Under the pieces are notes generated by a model. The model saw only the letters and a list, made by a program, of their open reading frames with translations, was not told the origin of the DNA and did not search any database. From positions 1 to 61,473 of the forward strand of contig CAKPYB010000018.1 in NCBI GenBank assembly GCA_934202525.1: 61,473 nucleotides of DNA. The letters run 5' to 3'. Source of the stretch: an uncultured Prevotella sp. Its GTDB lineage: Bacteria; Bacteroidota; Bacteroidia; Bacteroidales; Bacteroidaceae. The translations under genes were made by a program, and so were the position numbers. Position 1 is the stretch's first letter. Each line of letters begins with the position of its first letter. Shown piece by piece: positions 49,986 to 59,159 of this stretch.

Positions 49986-50002
49986 TAGATTCAAGATAAC
50001 AA

Positions 50003-50644
50003 ATGAATACTGCAGATCTTTTTCTTTGGATACTCGACAATTTAAATTACTGGGTAGTAACCCTTTTCATGGCTATCGAGAGTTCATTCGTCCCATTCCC
50101 ATCAGAGGTGGTTGTTCCACCTGCAGCATGGAAAGCCATGGATCCTGATAGCGGAATGTCGTTTATCCTGGTCATCGTATTTGCCACCATTGGTGCCAAT
50201 ATCGGTGCACTTATCAACTATTATTTAGCTAAATGGGTAGGCCGCCCTATCATCTACCGTTTTGCCGACAGCCGCATCGGACATATGTGCCTGATAGACC
50301 GCCAAAAGGTAGAAGTTGCAGAAGAGTATTTCCGCAAGCATGGAGCCGCATCCACTATTTTTGGGCGCCTGGTACCAGCTGTTCGCCAGTTAATCAGCAT
50401 TCCAGCCGGTTTGGCAGGTATGCATGTAGGCAAATTCTTGCTCTATACCACAATCGGTGCTGGCATCTGGAATACAGTTTTAGCAACCATCGGTTGGGGT
50501 ATTTACCAATATACAGACTATAAAACAACTCAAGATGTATATCAGCAGGCATTAAAGTATAGTCATGAGCTCGGTTACATCATCTTGGCTCTTGCCGTTG
50601 TTATTGTAGCATTCCTTGCATACAAGGGGCTCAAGAAGAAATAA
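50003..50644 (+). CDS. DedA-family membrane protein
   Basis: A 213-residue protein with the DedA/SNARE-associated pattern: N-terminal MAIESSFVPFPSEVVVPPA, a reentrant ANIGALINYYLAKWVGRP, and the signature FGRLVPAVRQLISIPAGLAGM with conserved Arg residues. DedA proteins are proton-driven lipid transporters, some flipping undecaprenyl phosphate. Membrane segments lie near residues 15-30, 50-72, 135-165 and 188-208. Confidence 0.9.
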   Translation: MNTADLFLWILDNLNYWVVTLFMAIESSFVPFPSEVVVPPAAWKAMDPDSGMSFILVIVFATIGANIGALINYYLAKWVGRPIIYRFADSRIGHMCLIDRQKVEVAEEYFRKHGAASTIFGRLVPAVRQLISIPAGLAGMHVGKFLLYTTIGAGIWNTVLATIGWGIYQYTDYKTTQDVYQQALKYSHELGYIILALAVVIVAFLAYKGLKKK

Positions 50645-50650
50645 GAAACT

Positions 50651-50774
50651 ATGAGGGTGTGTCACAAGCCACATGCCATACGCCCTGAAAGGGCAGAAGC
50701 TCCTAGCCCAGGGCAGCGCCCTGGGCTAGGAGCTTTTGGGCCTTCAGCCCGTACTTAAGCCACACACCTTGAAC
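50651..50774. repeat. REP-like cluster of palindromic hairpins
   Basis: A row of hairpins without a gene: GCCCTGAAAGGGC, then a perfect 17-bp stem AGCTCCTAGCCCAGGGC / GCCCTGGGCTAGGAGCT (50698-50734), then GGGCCTTCAGCCC. GGTGTGT near 50655 and ACACACC near 50762 frame the cluster. The 45 bases 50681-50725 recur at 61409-61453 with one mismatch. This is the form of REP/REPIN elements moved by RAYT transposases; no transposase is in the window. Confidence 0.65.
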
Positions 50775-50826
50775 CAACGGACACCGGCTAAAGATTTACA
50801 CAGATTCTGGGCTTGAATAGAGTCTG

Positions 50827-51022
50827 AAAACGTTAAAAAATACAAACAAGGTGTCGCATTGCCCACGAATGAGACACCTAAAAACAAAAAATCATACCTG
50901 AAAAAACAAATATTACCCCCCACTTTCAAATAAAAACCTTATCTTTGCACCAGGATTTTTACAATCTTTATCATGAAGGATTTAAAATAATGTAAATTAT
51001 AATCAAAACATAATAGATTAAT
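50827..51022 (+). promoter_or_regulatory. Fimbrial promoter-leader segment, copy 1
   Basis: About 195 bases nearly identical to 58965-59159. It contains the AGGTGTC/GACACCT hairpin around GCATTGCCCACGAAT, a C-run, the -7 element TATCTTTG (50940-50947) and a 75-base leader ending TAATAGATTA before the ATG. Together with the REP cluster it fills the 50645-51022 gap. It drives the OMP-FimB-fimbrillin operon. Confidence 0.7.
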
Positions 51023-51793
51023 ATGAGAAATTATTTAACTGGAAAAGAACGATTACTGGTTGCAGCACTTGCTTTAATACTTCCATTTTCTTTCGCGAAA
51101 GCAGAAGTAAGAGAAGATGGAAAGACCGGTCAGCAAGGCTGGTATGTAGGAGTAGAGGGTGGAATGCCTTTCGGCTTCTCTACCTTCTCAAGTTTCGGAC
51201 ACGACAAGACGCATCTCGGTTGGGCTGCTGGCTTATATGGTGGCTATCGTTTCAACTCCATATTCTCGGCTGAGTTATCTGCTAAGTATGGAGAAATGAA
51301 CTTATCTGCACAAGACTGTTGCGTAGAACGTAACTATTGGTTGGGTAGCGACGGTGTGCTTTACAAGGCTAGTGTCCTGGATATGGACAGTTGGGAATAT
51401 GCCAATCTGAAAAGCCATGTCTGTATGGGGCAATACGGAGCAAGAGTAAATATCAATCTCTTGGGCTTATTCCCTCAAACTGCTGACAGCCGATGGAATC
51501 TGGCAGTTTCACCTCATATATATATGGTGACAACCAAGGCAGATGTTCAGACTTTGTCAGATGATGCAAAGGTACTGAAAGGTTCCACCAACTGCCACTT
51601 TGGTTATGGAGCAGACTTGCAAGTGGACTATCAGCTAACTCCTCTTCTGAAATTGGGCATCTATTCCGGTTTGACTCGTCTTACTGGCGAACGTATGGAT
51701 GGAATGCCGGAATATCAGCATAAGAACAACTTCTTGTGGGAAAGTGGCATAAGATTAGGAATCAACTTGCCTTTTACCAATCATCATCAGTAA
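51023..51793 (+). CDS. Outer-membrane beta-barrel protein of the fimbrial operon
   Basis: A 256-residue protein: signal peptide to AKAEV (residue ~29), then an 8-10 strand barrel with GWYVGVEGGMPFGFSTF, AAGLYGGYRFNSIFSAELSAKYGEM and a C-terminal ESGIRLGINLPF. It belongs to the general OmpA-barrel/porin class, without a peptidoglycan-binding domain. First gene under the duplicated promoter, so it probably works with the fimbrial proteins behind it, for example at the outer-membrane base. Confidence 0.75.
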   Translation: MRNYLTGKERLLVAALALILPFSFAKAEVREDGKTGQQGWYVGVEGGMPFGFSTFSSFGHDKTHLGWAAGLYGGYRFNSIFSAELSAKYGEMNLSAQDCCVERNYWLGSDGVLYKASVLDMDSWEYANLKSHVCMGQYGARVNINLLGLFPQTADSRWNLAVSPHIYMVTTKADVQTLSDDAKVLKGSTNCHFGYGADLQVDYQLTPLLKLGIYSGLTRLTGERMDGMPEYQHKNNFLWESGIRLGINLPFTNHHQ

Positions 51794-51814
51794 CCCATAA
51801 AACAAGATAGAATA

Positions 51815-52708
51815 ATGAAAGCAAAAAGAAGATTTGACATTTGGTTATGGGTGCTGTTATGTGTCCCATGCCTATTGGCAAGTTGCGACCATGATGTTCA
51901 TAATGGTGAGGAAGAAGGAGGCTTGTCGGTATCGCTCACTTGGGCAGATGAAGCCGACCTAGGTACGGATGTGAATGACGTAAAGCTCTGGATATTCAAT
52001 GCCGATGACGGTTCGCTAGTAGAGGAAAAACATTATGGTAGTGCGCAGGAGGTGGCAAGCCAGAGATTCCAACTCCCGGAAGGAACCTACCGCATCTTGA
52101 CTACCACCAACCTAACAGAACCGTTCTTTATCAGCGAACAGACTCGGGCTTTGACCAATTGGAACAATATCCAGATAGGTTTGACCAATCCGAAGGATGT
52201 TAGGAACAATGCCTATTTCGGAGTAGCCGATGTGAGGATTGATAACAAAGAAGGCAGCTATGTGGTGCAGAATCCTATCAGGAGCGTGCTTGCCGAACTG
52301 ACCTTCATCATAGAGAATGTACCTAAAGGTACAGAAATGAGTGGTAAGGCATTAGATGCAGCCTGGTGTCTGTTCCCTACACAGAAGAATAGTGATGGCG
52401 ACTATGGGTTGCCGAGCATAAAGCCAACGGAAGTGGAACTCCCTACCCTCCTGGCTACGGAATCAACCCTGAAATCGGAAGTCATCCGGCTGATGCCGAC
52501 CATACAGGGAAGCCCCGCCTCTCATGTTTATCTCCGCCTCTTGCTGCCTAACGGGACCTTGCAGGAGTATGACATCACCGCTCCTGCGATGAAGGTTGGA
52601 GGAAAGTATGAACTAAGGTTCAAGTACGAAGAAATGCAGCCTAAGATGAATCTGCAAACGGGCATCAATGGCTGGAATGACCTCAACAAAGAAGTAACAA
52701 TCAAATAA
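51815..52708 (+). CDS. FimB/Mfa2-like fimbrial anchor lipoprotein
   Basis: A 297-residue lipoprotein (lipobox CLLASC, Cys25). Two-domain beta-sandwich pattern of FimB/Mfa2-type anchors: LSVSLTWADEADLGTDVNDVKLWIFNADDG, then LPEGTYRILTTTNL, and a second half RSVLAELTFIIENVPKG with VYLRLLLPNG and the closing GINGWNDLNKEVTI. Such proteins cap and anchor type V pili at the cell surface. It precedes the fimbrillin gene by 27 bases. A DUF5119 assignment is an alternative. Confidence 0.75.
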   Translation: MKAKRRFDIWLWVLLCVPCLLASCDHDVHNGEEEGGLSVSLTWADEADLGTDVNDVKLWIFNADDGSLVEEKHYGSAQEVASQRFQLPEGTYRILTTTNLTEPFFISEQTRALTNWNNIQIGLTNPKDVRNNAYFGVADVRIDNKEGSYVVQNPIRSVLAELTFIIENVPKGTEMSGKALDAAWCLFPTQKNSDGDYGLPSIKPTEVELPTLLATESTLKSEVIRLMPTIQGSPASHVYLRLLLPNGTLQEYDITAPAMKVGGKYELRFKYEEMQPKMNLQTGINGWNDLNKEVTIK

Positions 52709-52735
52709 AAAAATAACTTTTAAAATATTTATAAT

Positions 52736-53629
52736 ATGAAAAAGATGATTAAGTTTTTCGCACTTGCACTCTTGGCTGGTGCAATGGTTTCATGCAATAC
52801 AGAAGATACAGCTTCTACAACACCAAATGGTAAGGTAGCCGTACAGTTTACTGGTGGTATCAGCGTAAACACCCGTGCTTCGGGTTTAGCCTGGGCTAAT
52901 GGTGACAGGATTGGTATCTTCATGACTGGTACAAAACAGGCTCTCTCGGCAGATGCAATCAAAGAGGGAGTTGACAATGTTTGCTATCAGACAAGTGGAA
53001 GTATTGCCTTTTCACCAATTTCAGGAGGTAAGACCATTTACTATCCTATTGACGGTGATGTGGACTTCTATTCTTACTATCCACAGACTACGGTAAGCAA
53101 TTACAAGGTGGCACTCAATGTGGCCGACCAGACGAATCAGGAAGCTATCGACTTCATGTATGCCAAGACTACAGGCTGCAACAAAGCTACGCCACAGGTA
53201 GATCTGAGATTCAGCCATATGTTGAGTAGATTGATTCTGAATGTTCAGCCAGGTAATGGATTGACGGAAGATGATCTCAATAAATTGAAGGTCACCATTA
53301 AAGACCAGAACACCACAGCCACCTTCAATCTGGCAGATGGCGTAATCTCTGGCGATGGAAATCCTGCCAACATCAAGATGAAAGCTGTCCAAGTCGGTAA
53401 GAGATACGAAGCCATCCTGCTTCCAACGGCATCAAAGATCAGAGAAATTGAGTTTGACTTGGACAATGGTTATGATGCTCCGTTCGTCTGGAAAATGGAC
53501 CAAGAACTCACGGGCGGTAATTTGTACAATTACACCACCGTGAAGCTGACCCGAAGCACTGTAGATATGAGTGGTACTATCGAATCTTGGAACGTGGTAA
53601 GAAACAACAATGAGAATATAGCTGATTAA
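52736..53629 (+). CDS. Fimbrillin-family lipoprotein
   Basis: A 297-residue lipoprotein (VSC, Cys20). Fimbrillin pattern: VNTRASGLAWANGDRIGIFMTG (the Arg of NTRA is where gingipain-type proteases cut in P. gingivalis type V pilins), DVDFYSYYPQT, FMYAKTTGCN, LRFSHMLSRLILNV and the terminal GTIESWNVV. Monomers of this type exchange a C-terminal strand to build pili. It is third in the operon. Confidence 0.85.
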   Translation: MKKMIKFFALALLAGAMVSCNTEDTASTTPNGKVAVQFTGGISVNTRASGLAWANGDRIGIFMTGTKQALSADAIKEGVDNVCYQTSGSIAFSPISGGKTIYYPIDGDVDFYSYYPQTTVSNYKVALNVADQTNQEAIDFMYAKTTGCNKATPQVDLRFSHMLSRLILNVQPGNGLTEDDLNKLKVTIKDQNTTATFNLADGVISGDGNPANIKMKAVQVGKRYEAILLPTASKIREIEFDLDNGYDAPFVWKMDQELTGGNLYNYTTVKLTRSTVDMSGTIESWNVVRNNNENIAD

Positions 53630-53634
53630 CAGAT

Positions 53635-55425
53635 ATGGTGAAGATAAGATTTCTTGCACTTGCAGCGCTCGCCCTTTTACTGGGCGCCTGCACACAGGAC
53701 GAATTGGCAGACGATAGCCGTCTGTCCAAAGGTGAATATCCTGTAGTTATCCGTGCCACCGGACTGTCTGTAGAGGCTACGCCGCAGGCAGCCCCATCAA
53801 CCCGTGCCACAGTAGACGGCGACTGGCAGGGCGTCACTTCCGTGGCACTCAAGATTGGTGATGCGGTAAAGGAGTACACCGTAACGGCTACGGATGCCGA
53901 CGGATACAAGAGCGCCACGCTCTCACGCGAGAGCGACCCGTACTACTGGATCGGCCGCAACCCGATTACCGTATCGGCATGGTGGCCCTTCGACAAGGCT
54001 GACATCACCAATATGCCTGCCGTGAAGGTGGCCGAAGACCAGAGCAAATTGGCTGACTTCCAGAACTGCGACTTCATCGCCGCTGAGAACCGGAAAGTGG
54101 AATTTAACAACCCGACCTTGGAGTTCAACCACCGAACGGCACGCGTGGCAATCGAACTGAAGCCTGGCGCAGGATTCACGAGCGTCGCCGGTGCCACGGT
54201 GAGCCTCGTGCGCCTGTCCGCCGATAACGGCAACCCGACCGCCATCAAGACTTACAACGCAAGCGGCAACACCTACGAGGCACTGACCGCCCCGCAGACC
54301 GTTGCGGCAGGCAATCCGTTCGTCCGGGTGGAACTCGGCGGCGGCACCTTCTACTTCCGTCCGCAGAACGACGTCGTATTAGAGGCTGGCAACCGCTATA
54401 CCTACACCGTCAAGGTGAACGCCACCGGCTTGACGTTAGAGTGTTGCACCATCGGCAGCTGGGCTGACGGCGGCGGCGAGAGTGGCGCAGCCGAGTTGGG
54501 CTACATCTACGATAGCAACACCAAGACCTACACGGTCTATAACGCCGATGGCCTACTGGCATGGAACGAAGCCGCACAAAAAGACAGATCGATAAATTGC
54601 ACCCTCACCGCCGACATTGACCTCACAGGCAAAGGCTGGACGCCGATAGGCACAGACTACGACAACTCATACACCGGCACCTTCGACGGCGGCGGCCATA
54701 CCATCATGGGGCTGACCGTTACGACAAATTACCAATATGTGGGTCTGTTCGGCAGGCTCGGTGAAGCTGGCACGGTGAAGAACGTGGTGATGGAGGGCGT
54801 AAACAATCACAGTTTGGGCTATGCCGGCGGCGTGGTAGGATTTAGCAGGGGAGGCACCATTGAAAACTGCTCGGTGTCGGGCAGCGTCAGCGGCACGCTG
54901 TGCGCCGGCGGTGTAGTGGGTGCTCAATGGGGGGCTTCCATCACCGGATGCAGCTCCTCCGCCACAGTGAAGGGAACGCGCTATGTCGGCGGCGTGGCAG
55001 GTGAGACGAATTCGGGTGCCACCATGGCCGCTTGCTATGCCACGGGCAACGTGACCATAGAATTAGGCCACAGAGATAGAGTCGATGTCGGCGGTCTGGT
55101 GGGATTCAACGCAGGACGCAACGGCCTCCTTGCCTGCTATGCCACGGGCAACGTAACCAGTACAGGTAGTGGTGCTAGTAAAGTATATATCGGCGGCTTG
55201 TTGGGAGGTAACTACACCACCGTGACCGCCGGCTATTGGAAGAACAATTATGAACAAGGTATCGGCTACAATGATGAAAGCATCGCTCCTGAAGCTACGA
55301 AGGTGGACGGCTCTGTCGTTACCTGGCAGAAAGCCGTTGATGCCATGAACCACGCCTTGCAGAACGCAGGCTCAGAGTGGCGTTACGAACTTAACGGAGC
55401 ATTGCCTACCTTGAGGAAACCGTAA
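53635..55425 (+). CDS. Fimbrillin-GLUG adhesin, paralog 1
   Basis: A 596-residue lipoprotein (LLLGAC, Cys20). Residues ~25-275 are fimbrillin-like (STRATVDGDWQGVTSVAL, FNHRTARVAIEL). After GYIYDSNTKTYTVYNADGLL comes a beta-helix of GLUG-type repeats: GTFDGGGHTIMGL, YVGLFGRLGEAGTVKNVVM, AGGVVGF, AGGVVGAQWGASITGCSS, YVGGVAGET, VGGLVGF and YIGGLLG. Its base composition is clearly more GC-rich than the genes around it. It starts 5 bases after the fimbrillin gene. The last ~40 codons and the 3' flank match paralog 2 almost exactly. Probably a tip adhesin. Confidence 0.85.
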   Translation: MVKIRFLALAALALLLGACTQDELADDSRLSKGEYPVVIRATGLSVEATPQAAPSTRATVDGDWQGVTSVALKIGDAVKEYTVTATDADGYKSATLSRESDPYYWIGRNPITVSAWWPFDKADITNMPAVKVAEDQSKLADFQNCDFIAAENRKVEFNNPTLEFNHRTARVAIELKPGAGFTSVAGATVSLVRLSADNGNPTAIKTYNASGNTYEALTAPQTVAAGNPFVRVELGGGTFYFRPQNDVVLEAGNRYTYTVKVNATGLTLECCTIGSWADGGGESGAAELGYIYDSNTKTYTVYNADGLLAWNEAAQKDRSINCTLTADIDLTGKGWTPIGTDYDNSYTGTFDGGGHTIMGLTVTTNYQYVGLFGRLGEAGTVKNVVMEGVNNHSLGYAGGVVGFSRGGTIENCSVSGSVSGTLCAGGVVGAQWGASITGCSSSATVKGTRYVGGVAGETNSGATMAACYATGNVTIELGHRDRVDVGGLVGFNAGRNGLLACYATGNVTSTGSGASKVYIGGLLGGNYTTVTAGYWKNNYEQGIGYNDESIAPEATKVDGSVVTWQKAVDAMNHALQNAGSEWRYELNGALPTLRKP

Positions 55426-55488
55426 ACCGTCGGGCGGAAAAGTTTCGCCCACAACGGAAAGAACCAGAGTAATAAAATAACAGATATT

Positions 55489-57192
55489 ATGAGGATAAGA
55501 TTTTTTGCACTTGCAGCGCTCGCCCTCTTATTGGGCGCCTGCACACAGGACGAAGCGGGCTTCCTACCAGAAGGGGCGGAAGGCAGATCCATCGTCTTCA
55601 CCGCCACGGGGCTGAATCCCGTCGCGACAGCCACCGCCGGCACCCGTGCCCCAGCGGACGGCAATTGGGAGGGTGTGCAGAGCGTGGCAGTCCTGATGGA
55701 CGGCATGGTGAAGGCATACGACGTGACGCCCTCCACCGCCGACCCCACCAGCGCCACGCTGACCTCCACCGACCCGTACTACTGGACCAACCACAAAGAC
55801 ATCACCGTTACGGCATGGTGGCCCTACACTGCTGGCGAGACAACTCCGCCTGCTGTGAAGGTAAAAGCCAACCAAAGTGCCCAGAAGGACTTTGAGGGCA
55901 GCGACCTCATCGTAGCCAACGGACAGACGGTGACCTACGGCAGCCCCACGCTTCGCTTCACCCACCGCACGGCGCGAGTGACCGTCGTTCTGACGGACTA
56001 CACCGAGGGGCTGGCATCCGTGCAGCTGACGGGTCTCTCCACCGAAGGCGACAACCCGGATATAATCGTCCCGTATGACAAGGGTAGCAACACCTACACC
56101 GCCATCGTAGCCCCGCAAAGTGTGGCAGCTGGCACGACCTTCATTACCTGCACCTTCACCAACGGCAAGGTCTTCGTCTATAAGATGAAGAATGCTACCG
56201 ACTGGCAGGCGGGCGGTGAATATACCTACACCGTCTCCCTCGCTGCGGCAAAAGACCTGGGCTATACCATAGAGAGCAACGGCAGCTACACGGTCTATAA
56301 CGCCGACGGCCTGCTGAATGTAGCCGAATTAGTGAACGGAGGTAAGACCGACATTAACATTACCCTCGACACAGACATTGACCTCACAGGTAAAGACTGG
56401 ACGCCTATAGGCACAAACGTTGATAACTCATACAAAGGCACCTTCGACGGTGGCGGCCATACCATTACGGGGCTGACCTTTACAACAAATGACGAATATG
56501 CGGGTCTGTTCGGCAGGCTCAATAGAGCTGGTACGGTGAAGAACGTGGTGATGGAGGGCGTACAGATAACAAGCAATCAAATATATGGCGGCAGTATTGG
56601 CGGCGTGGTAGGATTTAGCTTGGGCACCATTGAAAACTGCTCGGTGTCGGGCAGCGTCAGCGGTACGGTGTACGTCGGCGGTGTGGTGGGTGCTCAATGG
56701 GGCGTTTCCATCACCGGATGCAGTTCCTCTGCCACAGTGAAGGGAATGGTCTATGTCGGCGGCGTGGCAGGTCAGACGAATGGGACTACCACCATGACCG
56801 CTTGCTATGCTACAGGCAACGTGACCTTAGAAATAGACCCCCAAAAGAATATCTCTGGCGGCGGTCTGGTGGGAATGAACGGAGGAAGCAGCCTCCTTGC
56901 CTGCTATGCCACGGGCAACGTAACCAGTACGGGTAGTAGCACTGGCTATGTGCATATCGGTGGCTTGTTGGGAGATAACTACACCACCGTGACCGCCTGC
57001 TATTGGAAGAACAATCATGAACAAGGCATCGACTACAATAAGGAAGGCATCGCCCCCGAAGCCACGAAGGTGGACGGCTCTGTCGTTACCTGGCAGAAAG
57101 CCGTTGATGCCATGAACCGCGCCTTGCAGAACGTAGGCTCAGAGTGGCGTTACGAACTTAACGGAGCATTGCCTACCTTGAGGAAACCGTAA
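55489..57192 (+). CDS. Fimbrillin-GLUG adhesin, paralog 2
   Basis: A 567-residue paralog of the upstream protein with the same architecture: signal peptide and start of the mature protein nearly identical (ALAALALLLGACTQDE), a diverged fimbrillin part (residues ~25-265), then GLUG repeats (GTFDGGGHTITGLTF, YAGLFGRLNRAGTVKNVVM, IGGVVGF, YVGGVVGAQWGVSI, YVGGVAGQ, SGGGLVGM and HIGGLLGD) and the same C-terminus (WRYELNGALPTLRKP). The ends are conserved and the middle differs, as after gene conversion. GC-rich like paralog 1. Confidence 0.85.
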   Translation: MRIRFFALAALALLLGACTQDEAGFLPEGAEGRSIVFTATGLNPVATATAGTRAPADGNWEGVQSVAVLMDGMVKAYDVTPSTADPTSATLTSTDPYYWTNHKDITVTAWWPYTAGETTPPAVKVKANQSAQKDFEGSDLIVANGQTVTYGSPTLRFTHRTARVTVVLTDYTEGLASVQLTGLSTEGDNPDIIVPYDKGSNTYTAIVAPQSVAAGTTFITCTFTNGKVFVYKMKNATDWQAGGEYTYTVSLAAAKDLGYTIESNGSYTVYNADGLLNVAELVNGGKTDINITLDTDIDLTGKDWTPIGTNVDNSYKGTFDGGGHTITGLTFTTNDEYAGLFGRLNRAGTVKNVVMEGVQITSNQIYGGSIGGVVGFSLGTIENCSVSGSVSGTVYVGGVVGAQWGVSITGCSSSATVKGMVYVGGVAGQTNGTTTMTACYATGNVTLEIDPQKNISGGGLVGMNGGSSLLACYATGNVTSTGSSTGYVHIGGLLGDNYTTVTACYWKNNHEQGIDYNKEGIAPEATKVDGSVVTWQKAVDAMNRALQNVGSEWRYELNGALPTLRKP

Positions 57193-57262
57193 ACCGTCGG
57201 GCGGAAAAGTTCCGCCCGCAACGAACTAATGATGTTAATTTCATTATTGGTCAAATAATACT

Positions 57263-57305
57263 AAATCCCCCATCCTGCTTTCTCAAGCGGGATGGGGGAT
57301 TTTTC
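57263..57305 (+). terminator. Terminator of the first fimbrial operon
   Basis: ATCCCCCATCC pairs with GGATGGGGGAT, extended by GCTT/AAGC, then TTTTTCTTT. A second hairpin GGGCGGAA/TTCCGCCC lies just after the last stop (57199-57217). Confidence 0.85.
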
Positions 57306-57377
57306 TTTATTTGTATAATTACTTATCTATCTTGTAAAGCAGTTCATCATGGCAAGACAAGGGTGGATTCAAGCAAA

Positions 57378-58575
57378 CTATTCCTTGATAATCCAATCAC
57401 CTATCGTCCGCTGTGTGCTGTCATAATTTACGCCAATCTTAAACAGACGCTTACCATCGGCAGAATATGGAATCAGATATCCCTTTTCGAATATCATCAT
57501 TAGGTACACCTATAGTATATACTCCAATAATAGGGTTATATTTTTTTATTGAGAGAATTCCAAATTGATAAAGGAAAGGAATTACGTCTGACTCCCCAAA
57601 AGGAATTTCAGGCAAATCCCCAATATTATAATTCTTAGCAACATCAAAATTACAAAGGTACTCATTTACTGTTTTATGGATGTATAAATCGGAAAACCAG
57701 TAAGGAACAATCTTTCGTGCATTCAGTGCCTTTACCAGGCTGAACGGATTGAAAACATCTTCAGATTTCTTACTGAAATGATAGCCGTCGTAGAATCTTG
57801 TCAGCTCTGCCAGACATTCCTCATACGTCATACCCAGATCTTCTCCCAATGCCTCTATATCCGGTTTCATCTGAGTGGTAAGTTCCTTCTTGCTGATACC
57901 GCAGATAGCCGAATACTGGTCGAACATGCTGATGTTATCGAGGTTATTCAACTCGCTGAAGATGCTGAGCTGCGAAAACTTGGTGATACCCGTGATGAAG
58001 GTAAACTCCAAGTATGGGTCGAGCATCTTGATGGGACTATAGAAGTTCTGCATAATGAGGCGCAGCGGTTTCAAATTTTCCTTTTCATGCACTACATCCA
58101 GCAAAGGGGCATCATATTCATCAATGATAATCACTACCTTCTTTCCCGTCTGCTTGTATGCTTCTTTCACCAGGTCTTTCAAACGGAGGTTAGCGTCCAC
58201 CTGATGCGTCTTATATCCCCAGATTGTCTCCTGCTCTTCAAGCATATCAGCCAGGTATCTTTCCAGTTGCTCTACTCCCATGTGTTTGGCACCACTCAGG
58301 TCGAAATGCAGCACAGGGTGCTTTACCCATTCCTTCTCGTAATCAGCAATAGCCAATCCCTCAAAAAGTTCTTTCCTTCCCTCGAAATAGGCCTGGAGAG
58401 TAGAGGCAAAGAGCGACTTTCCGAATCGTCTTGGACGACTCAGAAAAACATACTTCATTTTTTTCTCTCGAAAATCCACGATGTATGGGGTCTTATCTAT
58501 ATAGAGATAATTACCCTCTCTGATATTCGAGAATGTCTGTATTCCTACAGGATAGAAATTTACTATTTTTGCCAT
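57378..58575 (-). pseudogene. AAA-ATPase-like/PD-(D/E)XK gene broken by an internal deletion
   Basis: The main frame (57451-58575, 374 residues) matches the 'AAA-ATPase-like' family (DUF1703 relatives): [40 protein letters not shown] (P-loop variant), [29 protein letters not shown]. It ends early with SDSIFCRW. In a shifted frame, 57378-57482, the family's usual last residues appear: [20 protein letters not shown] and TIGDWIIKE. So the stretch that should hold the PD-(D/E)XK nuclease is deleted and the frame is lost. Full-length members have about 520 residues. The -7 element at 58604-58611 is also degenerate (TAACTTAG). Confidence 0.75.
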
Positions 58576-58732
58576 ATTCCTACATGCTTTACGTTTTGCG
58601 CTGCTAAGTTACGAATATTTTTTTTAATAGGAAAATTTTGGGAGAGATATTTTTCAAAAAAAAACGCCAGAAAATTTGGAAGTTATAAATACTTTCTCGG
58701 AATCCGCCGCAAGACAAACACCATGAAAGTAT

Positions 58733-58964
58733 AAGAGGGTGTGTCATTATTCATCGGATTACGCGGATAAACGGAACCTTAACCGCCTTCCTCGGATTAC
58801 TCACGGATTTTAAACGGAAACTCGACCTGACGGTCGTGGCGATACCCCCTAAAGCTGGAGCGCTAATGCGCTAGCCCAATGGCCGTAAGGCCAAATCCGT
58901 TTAAATTCCGTGCGTAATCCGTGAAGCAAGAATGTTCCGTTAACTCAGCGTAATCCGATGAAGA
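58733..58964. repeat. Palindromic intergenic element (nested inverted repeats)
   Basis: After GAGGGTGTGTCA (also found at 50653), an outer inverted repeat 58750-58777 / 58934-58962 (TTCATCGGATTACGC ... GCGTAATCCGATGAA) encloses a second pair (GGATTACTCACGGA / TCCGTGCGTAATCC) and three small hairpins: CGACC-TGA-CGGTCG, AGCGC-TAAT-GCGCT and TGGCC-GTAA-GGCCA. It contains no reading frame. With the promoter segment that follows it fills the 58576-59159 gap. Confidence 0.65.
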
Positions 58965-59159
58965 AAAACGTTAAAGAATACTAATAAGGTGTCGCATTGC
59001 CCACGAATGAGACACCTAAAACCAAAAAAGTATACCAAAAAAAACAAATATTACCCCCCCACTTTCAAATAAAACCCTTATCTTTGCACCTGATTTTTTA
59101 AAAATCATGTATCATGAAGGATTTTAAATGTAGTAAATTATAATCAAAACATAATAGAT
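58965..59159 (+). promoter_or_regulatory. Fimbrial promoter-leader segment, copy 2
   Basis: Near-identical to 50827-51022, with the same GACACCT hairpin, C-run and the -7 element TATCTTTG (59079-59086), followed by a 73-base leader. It drives the small peptide and two fimbrillin genes. Confidence 0.7.

Noticed and set aside
57778..58734. 318-codon plus-strand frame opposite the AAA-ATPase pseudogene
   Set aside because: It is antisense to a recognisable family and shows no motifs.
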